DNA from: Actinoplanes octamycinicus
GTDB taxonomy: Bacteria > Actinomycetota > Actinomycetes > Mycobacteriales > Micromonosporaceae
NCBI RefSeq assembly: GCF_014205225.1
Contig: NZ_JACHNB010000001.1
Span: 3,081,501 to 3,145,500 of the forward strand
Direction: 5' to 3'
Length of the DNA stretch: 64,000 bases
In this document: one piece after another, positions 15,522-23,910 of the stretch
Layout of the letters: each line of letters begins with the position of its first letter
How positions within the stretch are numbered: the first letter of the stretch is position 1
Made by a program: the position numbers and the translations under genes
The notes under the pieces: generated by a model
What the model saw: only the letters and a program-made list of their open reading frames with translations
Told to the model about the DNA's origin: nothing
Databases searched by the model: none

Positions 15522-17492
15522 TTGAGCAACGACGCGCGAGCGGCGGCGAGGTCGGCCGCCGGGCTGGCCGGCTTCCTGGTGGTCGCCGGAGTGCAGCTGG
15601 CCGTGGTGCTCGGTGTGCTGTGGACGGTGCTGAAACTGCTGCCCACCGACTTCGCCCTGCGGGCCGGGGTGCCGCTGAGCATCGCCACCTTCGGCGCGCT
15701 CGGCTACGCCACCTGGCGGGCGCTGCGCCTGCGTTCCCGGGTGCCGGCCGGGGTGGCGGTGCCCCGGGCCGACGCGCCGGAGCTGTGGGCGCTGGTGGAC
15801 GCGGCGGCGGCCGCGGCCGGGGTGACCCCGCCGGCCGGGCTGACCGTGGTCGCCGACGCCACCGTGGTGGTCGGCGAGCGGACCCGGGCGCTCGGGCTCG
15901 GCGGCGGGCGGCGCGACCTCTACCTCGGGCTGCCGCTGCTGCAGGCGTGGGACCGCGGGCGGCTGCGCGCGGCGGTGGCGCACGAGCTGGCCCACGGGTC
16001 GGCGGCGCTGGGCCGGTGGGCGCCGGCGGCGTACCGGGGACGGGTCGCGGTGGGCCGGCTGGCGCCGCGCTGGGAGCGCGGCCGCAACCCGGCCGCAGCC
16101 GTCCTCCGGGCCTATGCCCGGGCCTACCGGCGGTGGGACGCGCCGTTCAGCCGGGCGCAGGAGCTGGCCGCCGACCGGGTCGCGGCCGGGCACGCCGGGG
16201 TCGCGGCGACCACCGGCGCGCTGCGTGACCTGCCGGTGCTGGCCGGCATGCAGCGGTTGTTCCACGCCGAGTACGTCGGTCCCGGCTGGCAGGCCGGGCA
16301 GGTGCCGGAGGACGTGTTCGGCGGTTTCCTGCGGGTGCTCGCGGCCCGGGCCGAGGACGTGGCGATCCTCCGGGCGCGCGGGCCGGAGCCGGCCGGCGCG
16401 TGGGACACCCATCCGCCGCTGGCCGAGCGGCTGGCCGAGCTGACGCCCGAATCCCCGCAGACCGCGGAAAGCGAAGAACCGGCTGCGGATCCGGCCGCGG
16501 GACCAGCCGGGGAAGCGGCCAAGGATCCGGCCGAGGAGCCGGCCGGTGACCTGATCCCCGATCTGCCCGGCCTCGGCCGCGCGCTGCAGGCCGTCGCCTT
16601 CCCGCCGCAGGGCCGGGAGCGGGTGAGCTGGGACGACTTCCTCAGCCAGGCCCGCACCGCGGAGATGGAACGGGAGGCCGAGGCGGCCCTGGCCACCGTG
16701 GCCCGGGCGGTCGGCGTCCCGGTGCCGGACGCCGCCGGGGTGCTGCAGCTGGCCGCCGACGGCCGGCTCGCCACCGCGGCCGCGACCATCTTCCCCGGCC
16801 TCGCCGCGGAGGAGACCGCCGACCGGATCGTCGACCTGCTCTCGCTGATGCTCGCTCTGGCCGCGCTGCGCAGCGGGGTGGCCCGCTGGCGGCACAGCTG
16901 GACCGGCACCGCCGAGCTGGTCGCCGCGGACGGCGCCCACCTCAACCTCACCGACGTGGCCGCGGCCGCCGCCGACCCGGAGCAGGCCGAGGCGGTCCGG
17001 GCCTATCTGGACCGGATCGGGGTGGACCTGGCCGCGTCCGGCGGCGACCGGCCGGCCGCCCGGGCCCAGGTTTTGGGCGGCCTGATCAACCTGTCCGCGG
17101 ACGGCGAGCGGACCGACCTGCTCGTCACCGATCTCGGCTTCCTGCTGGTCCCCGGCCTGTCCCGGGGCCGGGGCGGGGAGGCCAAGCGGCGGCTGCACCA
17201 GATCGCCTCCGGTGGCGTCCCGGTCTCCGGCGAGGCGGCGGGGACGACCGCGGTGGCCACCATGGACCCGCCCGGCGACGGCCGGCGGTTCGTGCCGTTC
17301 GCCGACGTGGCCGCGGTGACCAGCCTGCCCGGCCGGCGGCGCGGCTGGGTGCTCGGCCTGCACGACGGCGGCAGCCTGACCCTGCGGTCGTCGCTGGACA
17401 CCGACGAGCTGCCCGGCGGCTGGGCGGCGTGGGACGAGGCGGTCACCTTCCTCACCGGCACGCGCCAGACACGACCACAGTCTCCTCCGTGA
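15522..17492 (+). CDS. M48-type metallopeptidase-like membrane protein
   Basis: 656-residue protein. Two membrane helices (about 14-37 and 48-67) are followed by an M48-like domain with zinc motif HELAH (H154, E155, H158) and a downstream glutamate in RAQELAADRVAA. Residues 310-345 are an acidic Pro/Ala/Glu linker; the C-terminal 300 residues contain a possible helical domain and a beta-rich end (FVPFADVAAVTSLP to TDELPGGWAAWDEAV) that I do not recognise. TTG 15522 is chosen because GGGAGGAGA lies 6-14 nt upstream. Probably membrane-bound and acting on membrane or secreted proteins; the C-terminal extension is unusual for HtpX-like peptidases. Confidence 0.8.
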   Translation: MSNDARAAARSAAGLAGFLVVAGVQLAVVLGVLWTVLKLLPTDFALRAGVPLSIATFGALGYATWRALRLRSRVPAGVAVPRADAPELWALVDAAAAAAGVTPPAGLTVVADATVVVGERTRALGLGGGRRDLYLGLPLLQAWDRGRLRAAVAHELAHGSAALGRWAPAAYRGRVAVGRLAPRWERGRNPAAAVLRAYARAYRRWDAPFSRAQELAADRVAAGHAGVAATTGALRDLPVLAGMQRLFHAEYVGPGWQAGQVPEDVFGGFLRVLAARAEDVAILRARGPEPAGAWDTHPPLAERLAELTPESPQTAESEEPAADPAAGPAGEAAKDPAEEPAGDLIPDLPGLGRALQAVAFPPQGRERVSWDDFLSQARTAEMEREAEAALATVARAVGVPVPDAAGVLQLAADGRLATAAATIFPGLAAEETADRIVDLLSLMLALAALRSGVARWRHSWTGTAELVAADGAHLNLTDVAAAAADPEQAEAVRAYLDRIGVDLAASGGDRPAARAQVLGGLINLSADGERTDLLVTDLGFLLVPGLSRGRGGEAKRRLHQIASGGVPVSGEAAGTTAVATMDPPGDGRRFVPFADVAAVTSLPGRRRGWVLGLHDGGSLTLRSSLDTDELPGGWAAWDEAVTFLTGTRQTRPQSPP

Positions 17493-17620
17493 CGAATGAG
17501 TCACTTCAGCGTCACTTCGGGTCACAATGACCGGAGCGATTGGTGGCTTTCCCGACGCCTGAAATGGGTAGCACAGGGCGGGGGCTGAGCGGGACGATCG
17601 CCGGGACAGGGGGAGGCGCT

Positions 17621-18091
17621 ATGGAGCGGGGGCCGATGGCGCTGTTCGGGGCCATCGTCGCGGTCGGGCTGGGCCCGGCACTGTGGCTGGGCGTGCAGCT
17701 CGCCGCGGTCAAGACCCCGGCGGGCGGCACGCCGCCGGCCACGGTTCGCCAGCAGCTGCCGGCCGCCGTCGAGACCGACTCCGGTGGATCCGGCGCCGGG
17801 GAGACGGAGACCGCCGAGCCGATCATCGACTGGACCCGGCCACCGGCCGCCGAGCCGCCGGCCAAGCGCGCGGCGCCGCGCCCACCGAGCCCGTCGGCCT
17901 CGCCGTCGCCGTCGACCAGCCGGTCCACCGCACCGTCCGCTGTGGTCACCTCCGCGCCGACGCCGCCCAGCAGCCCGCCGACCGAGTCGGCCACCTCGCC
18001 GGCCGCCGAGCCCGAGGAGACCGAGCCGGAGCCCACCGGCACACCGTCCGAGGAGGAGCCCACCGACCCCGGTCCGGACGAGACGTCATAG
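17621..18091 (+). CDS. Membrane-anchored Pro/Ser/Thr-rich protein
   Basis: 156-residue protein starting at ATG 17621 (GGGGGAGG at 17606-17613); the longer frame from 17540 has a less credible N-terminus. One hydrophobic helix (MALFGAIVAVGLGPALWLGV, about 7-28) anchors it, and the rest is proline-, serine-, threonine- and glutamate-rich with no fold evident. The extracellular tail resembles a wall-spanning or mucin-like stalk. It follows the M48-like gene after 128 bp and ends just before a bidirectional hairpin. The function is unknown. Confidence 0.65.
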   Translation: MERGPMALFGAIVAVGLGPALWLGVQLAAVKTPAGGTPPATVRQQLPAAVETDSGGSGAGETETAEPIIDWTRPPAAEPPAKRAAPRPPSPSASPSPSTSRSTAPSAVVTSAPTPPSSPPTESATSPAAEPEETEPEPTGTPSEEEPTDPGPDETS

Positions 18092-18095
18092 CGAG

Positions 18096-18121
18096 AAGGG
18101 GAGCCTGGACGGGCTCCCCTT
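18096..18121. terminator. Bidirectional hairpin between convergent genes
   Basis: Perfect 10-bp stem AAGGGGAGCC (18096-18105) with GGCTCCCCTT (18112-18121), 6-nt loop, between the proline-rich protein gene and the convergent RFVD-domain genes; the arms' A and T ends let it work both ways. Confidence 0.85.
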
Positions 18122-18138
18122 CGTACTGGAAAGTGTTC

Positions 18139-18978
18139 TCACAGGCCGAGCAGGCGATCCAGGATGTCCCGGTACGCCCGCAGCTCCACCCGTAGCGCCT
18201 CGGTGTCGTCGGCGCCCGAGGCGAGCGAGCCCCGGTGCTGGCGCAGCGACGCGGTCAGCTTCTCGATGGTCTCGTCGACCAGCGCGGCGGCCTCGCCGGT
18301 GGTCGCCTTCGGGTCGTCGACGAAGCGGAGCTGGATGTCGCGCCAGCGGTCGCGCAGCGGCTGGGTCTCCGCCTCCGGGAAGAACGGGGCCGGGCCGGAC
18401 GTGCCGGACGCGGCCGTGTCCGCGGCCGGGACCGCGGCGACGGCGACGACCGGCTCCGGCTCCTGCTTCTCGACGACCGTCGGGTCGTCGAAGGTGCCCC
18501 GGTCCTCGATCCCGTCGTCCACAGTGGCCCGGTCGTCGCGCTCCTCGGCGGCGGCCACCACGTCATCGTGGTTGTCCGCGGCGGTCACCGCGTCCTCGTG
18601 CCGCTCTGCGGCGGTCGGACCGTCCTCAGTCGACCGCAGGTCGTTGATCGGCTGGGTGGCGTCGATCTCGTCGTCCCGGCGCACGTCGTTGATCCTCGTG
18701 GTGTCGTCGTCGCTCAGGTCGCGGTCGGCGGTGCTGTCGTGGTCGTCCCGGTGGTGGTGGGCGGCCGTGTCGTGCTCGTCCGGGTCGCGGTGGGCGTCCG
18801 GGTCGTCGGACCGGTCGCTGTCGTGGTCGGGCCGGTGCTCGGCCGGGCGGTCGTCGTCCGGCCGGTCGCCGGCCGGGGTGTCGTGCCAGGGCGACCCGGC
18901 GCGCTGCGGCGGCACGGCCTCGGTCCGGTCGCCCTGGTCGGTGGTGTTGTCCTGGGCCTCGTTGGAGAAGAAGCGCAT
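18139..18978 (-). CDS. RFVD-domain protein with long Asp/His/Arg-rich N-terminus (paralogue A)
   Basis: 279 residues. Residues 1-190 are highly charged, low-complexity and probably disordered (rich in D, H, R, E and T). Residues 205-279 form a helical domain beginning PLRDRWRDIQLRFVDDPKAT and ending YRDILDRLLGL. The same domain is in the protein encoded upstream (EEVQIRFVDSPKEA to YRALFADLLGE). GAGGAGC lies 8 nt before ATG 18978, and the gap to the upstream gene is only 12 bp, so the two form an operon. No signal peptide or helix here, so it is cytoplasmic. The function is unknown. Confidence 0.75.
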   Translation of the reverse strand: MRFFSNEAQDNTTDQGDRTEAVPPQRAGSPWHDTPAGDRPDDDRPAEHRPDHDSDRSDDPDAHRDPDEHDTAAHHHRDDHDSTADRDLSDDDTTRINDVRRDDEIDATQPINDLRSTEDGPTAAERHEDAVTAADNHDDVVAAAEERDDRATVDDGIEDRGTFDDPTVVEKQEPEPVVAVAAVPAADTAASGTSGPAPFFPEAETQPLRDRWRDIQLRFVDDPKATTGEAAALVDETIEKLTASLRQHRGSLASGADDTEALRVELRAYRDILDRLLGL

Positions 18979-18990
18979 CGTGGGAGCTCC

Positions 18991-19644
18991 TCAGCGGCTG
19001 GTGGCGTCGGTCTCGGGGGCGGATCGGCCGGTCTTCCCGTCGGTGGCCGGGTCGCTCACCGAGCGGTCCGCGGTGGTCCGCGGCGCGGGCACGTCGGTGG
19101 TGCTGCCCGGCACCGGGTCCTCACCGAGCAGGTCGGCGAAGAGGGCCCGGTAGTGGACCAGCGCCTGGCGCAGGTCCTCGGTGCCGGCCTCGTCATTCTT
19201 ACTGCGCTGGCTGATCTCGTGGGCCGCCCGGTAGTGCTCCAGCGTGGCGGCGTGCTCGACGGAGAGGTTGGCGAGCCGCTCGTCGTAGTCGGCGGTCGGG
19301 TAACCGCGCTCGGTGATCAGGCTGGTGACCAGCTCGTCGGCGGTCGCCACCGCCTCTTTCGGACTGTCCACGAAGCGGATCTGGACCTCTTCCCAGGCGG
19401 CGGCGTATTTCGCCCGGGACTCCGCGGAGAGCGGGGTGAGCTCCAGCTGCGCGTGCCGCTTGGTGCGCTCCAGCAGCTCGCGCTCCGCCTCGGTGCGGTT
19501 GCCGGTGTCGGCGACCACCCGGTCGTACTCCGGGCCGAAGGTCTGCTGCAGCTTGCGGCGCCGGCCGGCCCGGACCGCGAACGCGATCGCGGCCAGCACC
19601 AGCACGATGACGACGATCAGGACGATGGTGGCGGTGGCGGACAT
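18991..19644 (-). CDS. RFVD-domain membrane protein (paralogue B)
   Basis: 217 residues from ATG 19644, chosen for GAAGGAGGAA just upstream. One N-terminal membrane helix (about 5-25, IVLIVVIVLVLAAIAFAV) is followed by a basic stretch, giving a cytoplasmic C-terminus by the positive-inside rule. Residues 60-175 are helical with AAWEEVQIRFVDSPKEAVAT, then LRQALVHYRALFADLLGE; the tail is disordered. First gene of a two-gene operon with paralogue A, which lacks the membrane helix. This domain recurs in actinobacterial hypothetical proteins (recollection); no role is assigned. Confidence 0.75.
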   Translation of the reverse strand: MSATATIVLIVVIVLVLAAIAFAVRAGRRRKLQQTFGPEYDRVVADTGNRTEAERELLERTKRHAQLELTPLSAESRAKYAAAWEEVQIRFVDSPKEAVATADELVTSLITERGYPTADYDERLANLSVEHAATLEHYRAAHEISQRSKNDEAGTEDLRQALVHYRALFADLLGEDPVPGSTTDVPAPRTTADRSVSDPATDGKTGRSAPETDATSR

Positions 19645-19914
19645 CAGGTTCCTCCTTCTTCCGTAGCCGATATGCCCACTCACACCTGTTCATCAATCGC
19701 GTTGAGCCCGCTGAAGTGGAGATCCGCAACGACGGCCGGGGGACAAAGGGAATGGAAGGGAAGTTTCCGATGGCTCGAGAGCTAGCTGTGACGGACGTCT
19801 TTACGTATTCTTCCGGGGCGCATCTCGCCCGGACCGGCCGTCCACTTCTGATCGGCCGGTTCCCGGGCCGCCGGTGCGCCGCCGTTTCCTGCCGGACCCC
19901 TCGGGCGGAGCTTG

Positions 19915-22533
19915 ATGAGAAGCCGCAACTGGTCGATCAGATCGAAGATCATCGCGATGGTCGCGGTGCCGCTGGCGGCACTCCTCGCGCTCTGGGTCTT
20001 CGCGACGGCCGCGACCGCCGGGCCGGCGCTGGATCTGCTCGCCTCCCGCGACGTGGTGCTGCGGATGGGCGACCCCGGTCTGCAACTGATCGCGCAGCTG
20101 CAGCGGGAGCGGCACTTCTCCGCCGTCTACCTGGCCGCCCCGCGGACGCCGGGCACCGAGCTGAAGACCCAGCGGGCGGCCACCGACGCGGCGATCGCCG
20201 ACTTCCGGGCCGCGACCGACGGGCTGGACATGTCCGACGACCTGCGGGACCGGGTCGCGACGCTGTTCCACGACATCGACGCGCTGCCCGGCATCCGGGC
20301 CCGGATCGACGCGCGCGAGATCCGGCTGCTCGAGATGGTGAACACGTACAACGACGTGGTGGACGCCGGGTTCGACGTCTCCACCACCGCCGCGGTCTTC
20401 TTCCACGAGAAGGTCGACCGCGAGGTGCGTGGCCTGATCACCGGGTACCGCGGCCTGGAGTTCCTGTCCCGGGTGGACGCCACGCTGGCCGGCGCGAACG
20501 CGTCCGGCAAGGTGGACGCGCCGACCCGGGGCAAGCTGATCGAGGACGTGGCCACCTCGCGGTACCTGCTCAGGGCGGGTGTGGCGGACATGCCGGAGAA
20601 GGCCCGCGGCGACTACGCCCAGCTGATCACCCGGGGTTCCACCTTCGTCACGCTGGACGTGCTGCAGAGCGAGCTGATCACCAAGAACTACACCGGTCAG
20701 GCGCCGCCGGTGAAGGGCACCGAGTGGCAGCCGGTCTTCGACCAGGTCTCCGCCGAGCTGCGCGCGTTCGAGCTGCGTACGGTCGACGAGGTGGTCGCCG
20801 ACGCCACCCCGCTGGCGGTCCGGGTCTTCCTCTGGCTGGGCCTGGCCGCGCTGCTCGGCCTGGTCGCCTTCCTGCTGGCGATCTGGGTGTCGGTGCGGGT
20901 CGGCCGGTCGATCGTCGGCCGGCTGATCAAGCTGCGCCGGGAGGCCCTGGAGATGGCCTCCGAGCGGCTGCCCACCGTGGTCGGCCGGCTGCAGCGCGGC
21001 GAGGCGGTCGACGTGGACGTCGAGACGCCCCCGCTGGACTACGGCATGGACGAGATCGGCCAGCTCGGCCAGGCCTTCAACGACGTGCAGCGCACCGCCG
21101 TGCAGTCCGCGGTCGACGAGGCCAACGTCCGGCGCGGCATCAACGAGGTCTTCCTCAACATCGCCCGGCGCAGCCAGACGCTGCTGCACCGGCAGCTCTC
21201 GCTGCTGGACAAGATGGAGCGCCGGGAGACCGAGCCGCAGGAGCTGGAGGACCTCTACCGGGTCGACCACCTGGCCACCCGGATGCGGCGGCACGCCGAG
21301 GACCTGGTCATCCTGGCCGGCGCGGCGCCCGGCCGGGGCTGGCGCAACCCGGTTCCGGTGATCGACGTGGTCCGCGGCGCGATCAGCGAGGTGGAGGACT
21401 ACAAGCGGGTGGACATCCGCGCGGTGGCCGCCTCGGCGCTCTACGGCCGCGCGGTCGGTGACGTCATCCACCTGCTCGCCGAGCTGATCGAGAACGCCGC
21501 CTCGTTCTCCCCGCCGCACACCCGGGTGCAGGTCTCCGGGCAGGTGCTGCCGAGCGGCTACGCGATCGAGGTCGAGGACCGCGGGCTGGGGATGACCCCG
21601 GAGGCGCTGGAGCAGGCGAACCGGCGGCTGGCCGAGCCCCCCGAGTTCGACCCGGCGGACAGCGCCCGGCTCGGCCTGTTCGTGGTGGCCCAGCTGGCCA
21701 CTCGGCACCACATCCGGGTGTCGCTGCAGGCCTCGCCGTACGGCGGGGTCACCGCCGTGGTGCTGCTCCCCGGTGACCTGGTCACCGAGGCGCCCAGTCC
21801 GGCCGGCACGGGCAGCCGCGCCAACCTCAAGCCGCTGGTCGGCTCCGGTCAGGACGAGCCGGCCAAGCCGTCGCTGGCCGCCCTGCAGTGGTCCGGTGAG
21901 GGCGAGCTGCAGCAGGTGCCGGCCGTCCCCCGGCAGCGGACCAGCAACGAGAACCTGCCGGCGCTGAACGGAAGCGCCGGCGAGCCCGGCGGCCCGACGC
22001 CCAGCGCGATCGCGTCCGAGCTCAGCCCGGACGGCCTGGTGCAGCGCAAGCGGGTCCGGCGCACCCCGCAGGTCCCACCGGCCGAGCTGCCACCGGCGGC
22101 GACCGCCGGTCAGCTCGACGACGTGGCCGGCGCGCTCGGCGGGTCGCGGGCGGTGCCGCGCAATTCGGCGCCGCTGGCCTCGATGCCGCCGGCGGTCCCG
22201 CCACCGGCGTCCCCACCACCGGCGATCCCATCGGTGCCGATCGGCGACGAGCCGACCGTGCAGCTCGAGCCGGACGGTCTGCCCAAGCGGGTCCGGCAGG
22301 CCAGCCTGGCCCCGCAGCTGCGCCATCCGGTGGTGGAGCCGGAGTCCACCGCGCCGCAGCGTTCCCCGGAGCAGGTCCGTACGCTGATGAGCGCCTTGCA
22401 GCTGGGCACCACCCGGGGCCGTATCCAAGCCTCCAAAGAGGCTGCAGTGACCGGGGCCGGCGGCGACGCGGCCGGCGACCGCGCCGCGAGCCCCGGCGGT
22501 AATGAAAGCAACAGGCCGGAGAAGGACGCATAG
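19915..22533 (+). CDS. cvnA: Conservon sensor kinase-like protein (CvnA type)
   Basis: 872-residue membrane protein, first of a four-gene conservon. The N-terminal helix (about 10-30) and a second (about 300-325) enclose an extracytoplasmic nitrate/nitrite-sensing-type helical domain (NIT, about 60-290); HAMP follows (325-380), then a helical region LNIARRSQTLLHRQ with DHLATRMRRHAEDL and a HATPase_c domain (ELIENAASFSPP, DRGLGM). The canonical H-E-x-x-x-P phospho-acceptor is absent, as in other CvnA proteins. The last 230 residues are Pro-rich. ATG 19915 is preferred over TTG 19912. The stop overlaps the next start by 1 nt (TAGTG). In Streptomyces such kinases act with a small GTPase at the membrane. 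Confidence 0.9.
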   Translation: MRSRNWSIRSKIIAMVAVPLAALLALWVFATAATAGPALDLLASRDVVLRMGDPGLQLIAQLQRERHFSAVYLAAPRTPGTELKTQRAATDAAIADFRAATDGLDMSDDLRDRVATLFHDIDALPGIRARIDAREIRLLEMVNTYNDVVDAGFDVSTTAAVFFHEKVDREVRGLITGYRGLEFLSRVDATLAGANASGKVDAPTRGKLIEDVATSRYLLRAGVADMPEKARGDYAQLITRGSTFVTLDVLQSELITKNYTGQAPPVKGTEWQPVFDQVSAELRAFELRTVDEVVADATPLAVRVFLWLGLAALLGLVAFLLAIWVSVRVGRSIVGRLIKLRREALEMASERLPTVVGRLQRGEAVDVDVETPPLDYGMDEIGQLGQAFNDVQRTAVQSAVDEANVRRGINEVFLNIARRSQTLLHRQLSLLDKMERRETEPQELEDLYRVDHLATRMRRHAEDLVILAGAAPGRGWRNPVPVIDVVRGAISEVEDYKRVDIRAVAASALYGRAVGDVIHLLAELIENAASFSPPHTRVQVSGQVLPSGYAIEVEDRGLGMTPEALEQANRRLAEPPEFDPADSARLGLFVVAQLATRHHIRVSLQASPYGGVTAVVLLPGDLVTEAPSPAGTGSRANLKPLVGSGQDEPAKPSLAALQWSGEGELQQVPAVPRQRTSNENLPALNGSAGEPGGPTPSAIASELSPDGLVQRKRVRRTPQVPPAELPPAATAGQLDDVAGALGGSRAVPRNSAPLASMPPAVPPPASPPPAIPSVPIGDEPTVQLEPDGLPKRVRQASLAPQLRHPVVEPESTAPQRSPEQVRTLMSALQLGTTRGRIQASKEAAVTGAGGDAAGDRAASPGGNESNRPEKDA

Positions 22534-22949
22534 TGGCACAGACGACGAAGCAGAGCGCGAATCTCACCTGGCTCCTCGACGACCTCGTCGAGCGGGTGCC
22601 GACCGCACAGCAGGCCGTGGTGCTCTCCGCGGACGGCCTGATGCTGGGCGCCTCGGCCGCGATGACCCGGGAGGACGCGGAGCACCTCTCGGCGATGGCG
22701 GCCGGATTCCAGAGCCTGGCCAAGGGCGCGAGCCGGCATTTCGGGGCCGGGCAGGTGCGCCAGACGGTGGTCGAGATGGAGGAGGCCTTCCTCTTCGTCA
22801 CCGCCGCCGGGCAGGGCGCCTGTCTGGCCGTGCTGGCCTCGGCGGACGCCGACCTCGGCCTGATCGCCTACGAGATGGCGATGCTGGTCACCCGGGTCGG
22901 CCAGACGATGAGCGCCCCGGAGCGCACGTTGGCGCCCGATGCCCTCTGA
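22533..22949 (+). CDS. cvnB: Roadblock/LC7-domain protein (CvnB type)
   Basis: 138 residues, one roadblock/LC7 domain (NLTWLLDDLVERVPTAQQAV, VLSADGLMLGAS, and a C-terminal helix LIAYEMAMLVTRVGQ). In conservons and in MglB-like systems this fold acts as a GTPase partner or activator. GTG 22533 overlaps the kinase stop codon and is preceded by GGAGAAGGA, so translation is coupled. The 3' end overlaps the DUF742 gene by 11 nt. Confidence 0.92.
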   Translation: MAQTTKQSANLTWLLDDLVERVPTAQQAVVLSADGLMLGASAAMTREDAEHLSAMAAGFQSLAKGASRHFGAGQVRQTVVEMEEAFLFVTAAGQGACLAVLASADADLGLIAYEMAMLVTRVGQTMSAPERTLAPDAL

Positions 22950-23325
22950 ACCTGCCGACCTGGCACACGACTGGATGGATCACGACGCCGGTCCGGTGGT
23001 CCGGCCGTACGCGATGACCCAGGGCCGCGTCGCACCCTCCGGTGGCGACTTCGACCTGGTCGCGTTCGTCGTCGCCACCGTCCCGGACCTGGTGCCCGGC
23101 ATCGCGTTGCAGCCCGAGCACCACGCCATCGTGGCCGCCGCCTGGGAGCCGATCTCGGTGGTCGAGCTGGCCTCCCAGCTGGACCTGTCGATCGGCGTGG
23201 TCCGGGTCCTGCTCGGTGATCTACGCTCGGCGGGTCTCATCTCGCTGTACGAACCTCCGGCGGCCACCCAGCCGCACGACGTCGACGTTCTCAAGGCGGT
23301 TGTCAATGGACTCCGTGCGCTCTGA
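22939..23325 (+). CDS. cvnC: DUF742 protein (CvnC type)
   Basis: 128 residues with the DUF742 features VRPYAMTQGRVAPSG near the N-terminus and a winged-helix-like part (ISVVELASQLDLSIGVVRVL then LGDLRSAGLISLYEP). The family is restricted to conservon operons, and its members are thought to bind the other components or DNA. It overlaps cvnB by 11 nt and cvnD by 20 nt, giving tight translational coupling. Confidence 0.92.
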   Translation: MPSEPADLAHDWMDHDAGPVVRPYAMTQGRVAPSGGDFDLVAFVVATVPDLVPGIALQPEHHAIVAAAWEPISVVELASQLDLSIGVVRVLLGDLRSAGLISLYEPPAATQPHDVDVLKAVVNGLRAL

Positions 23326-23902
23326 CCGCGCCAGCGGTTCGCGCATCCCGGTCGCCCTCAAGATCCTGATCGCGGGCGGTTTCGGCGTGGGCAAGACCAC
23401 CATGGTCGGGTCGGTCAGCGAGATCCGTCCGCTGCAGACCGAGGAGATCCTCACCGGGGCCGAGGGCGCCGACGACGTGTCCGGGGTGGAGGGCAAGACC
23501 ACCACCACGGTGACCATGGACTTCGGCCGGATCACCATCACCGAGGACCTCCAGCTCTACCTGTTCGGCACGCCCGGCCAGGACCGGTTCTGGTTCCTCT
23601 GGGACGAGCTGTCGCAGGGCGCGCTCGGCGCCGTGGTGCTGGCCGACACCCGCCGGCTGGCCGACTGCTTCCCGTCGATCGACTACTTCGAGCAGCGCGG
23701 CACGCCGTTCGTGGTCGCGGTGAACGACTTCGACACCCAGCAGCGGTTCGGGCCGGAGGCGGTGGCCCGCGCCCTGGACCTGGACCCGGGGGTGCCGGTG
23801 GTGCTCTTCGACGCCCGCGACCAGGTGGCCGCCCGCAGCGTGCTGATCGAGCTGGTGGAGTATGTGGCCCGCCGCCAGTTCGCCGCCGCCGGCACCCGCT
23901 GA
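23306..23902 (+). CDS. cvnD: Conservon small GTPase (CvnD type)
   Basis: 198-residue Ras-like GTPase. P-loop GGFGVGKT at 24-31, switch region EGKTTTTVTMDFG, G3 LFGTPGQDRF and a G4-like NDFD in place of NKxD. Position 27, equivalent to the Ras G12 region, is Gly. Start ATG 23306, within cvnC, follows AAGGCGG. The GTPase is the presumed output of the kinase-like/roadblock module and cycles between membrane and cytosol. Nine bases after its stop the convergent SARP-HhH gene ends, with no terminator visible in the gap. Confidence 0.92.
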   Translation: MDSVRSDRASGSRIPVALKILIAGGFGVGKTTMVGSVSEIRPLQTEEILTGAEGADDVSGVEGKTTTTVTMDFGRITITEDLQLYLFGTPGQDRFWFLWDELSQGALGAVVLADTRRLADCFPSIDYFEQRGTPFVVAVNDFDTQQRFGPEAVARALDLDPGVPVVLFDARDQVAARSVLIELVEYVARRQFAAAGTR

Positions 23903-23910
23903 CCTGGCGC

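Noticed and set aside
19716..19914. Possible small gene upstream of the conservon kinase
   Set aside because: An ATG with a weak GGGAAG precedes it, but the frame has no stop before running through the kinase gene in another frame; a promoter region is more likely.
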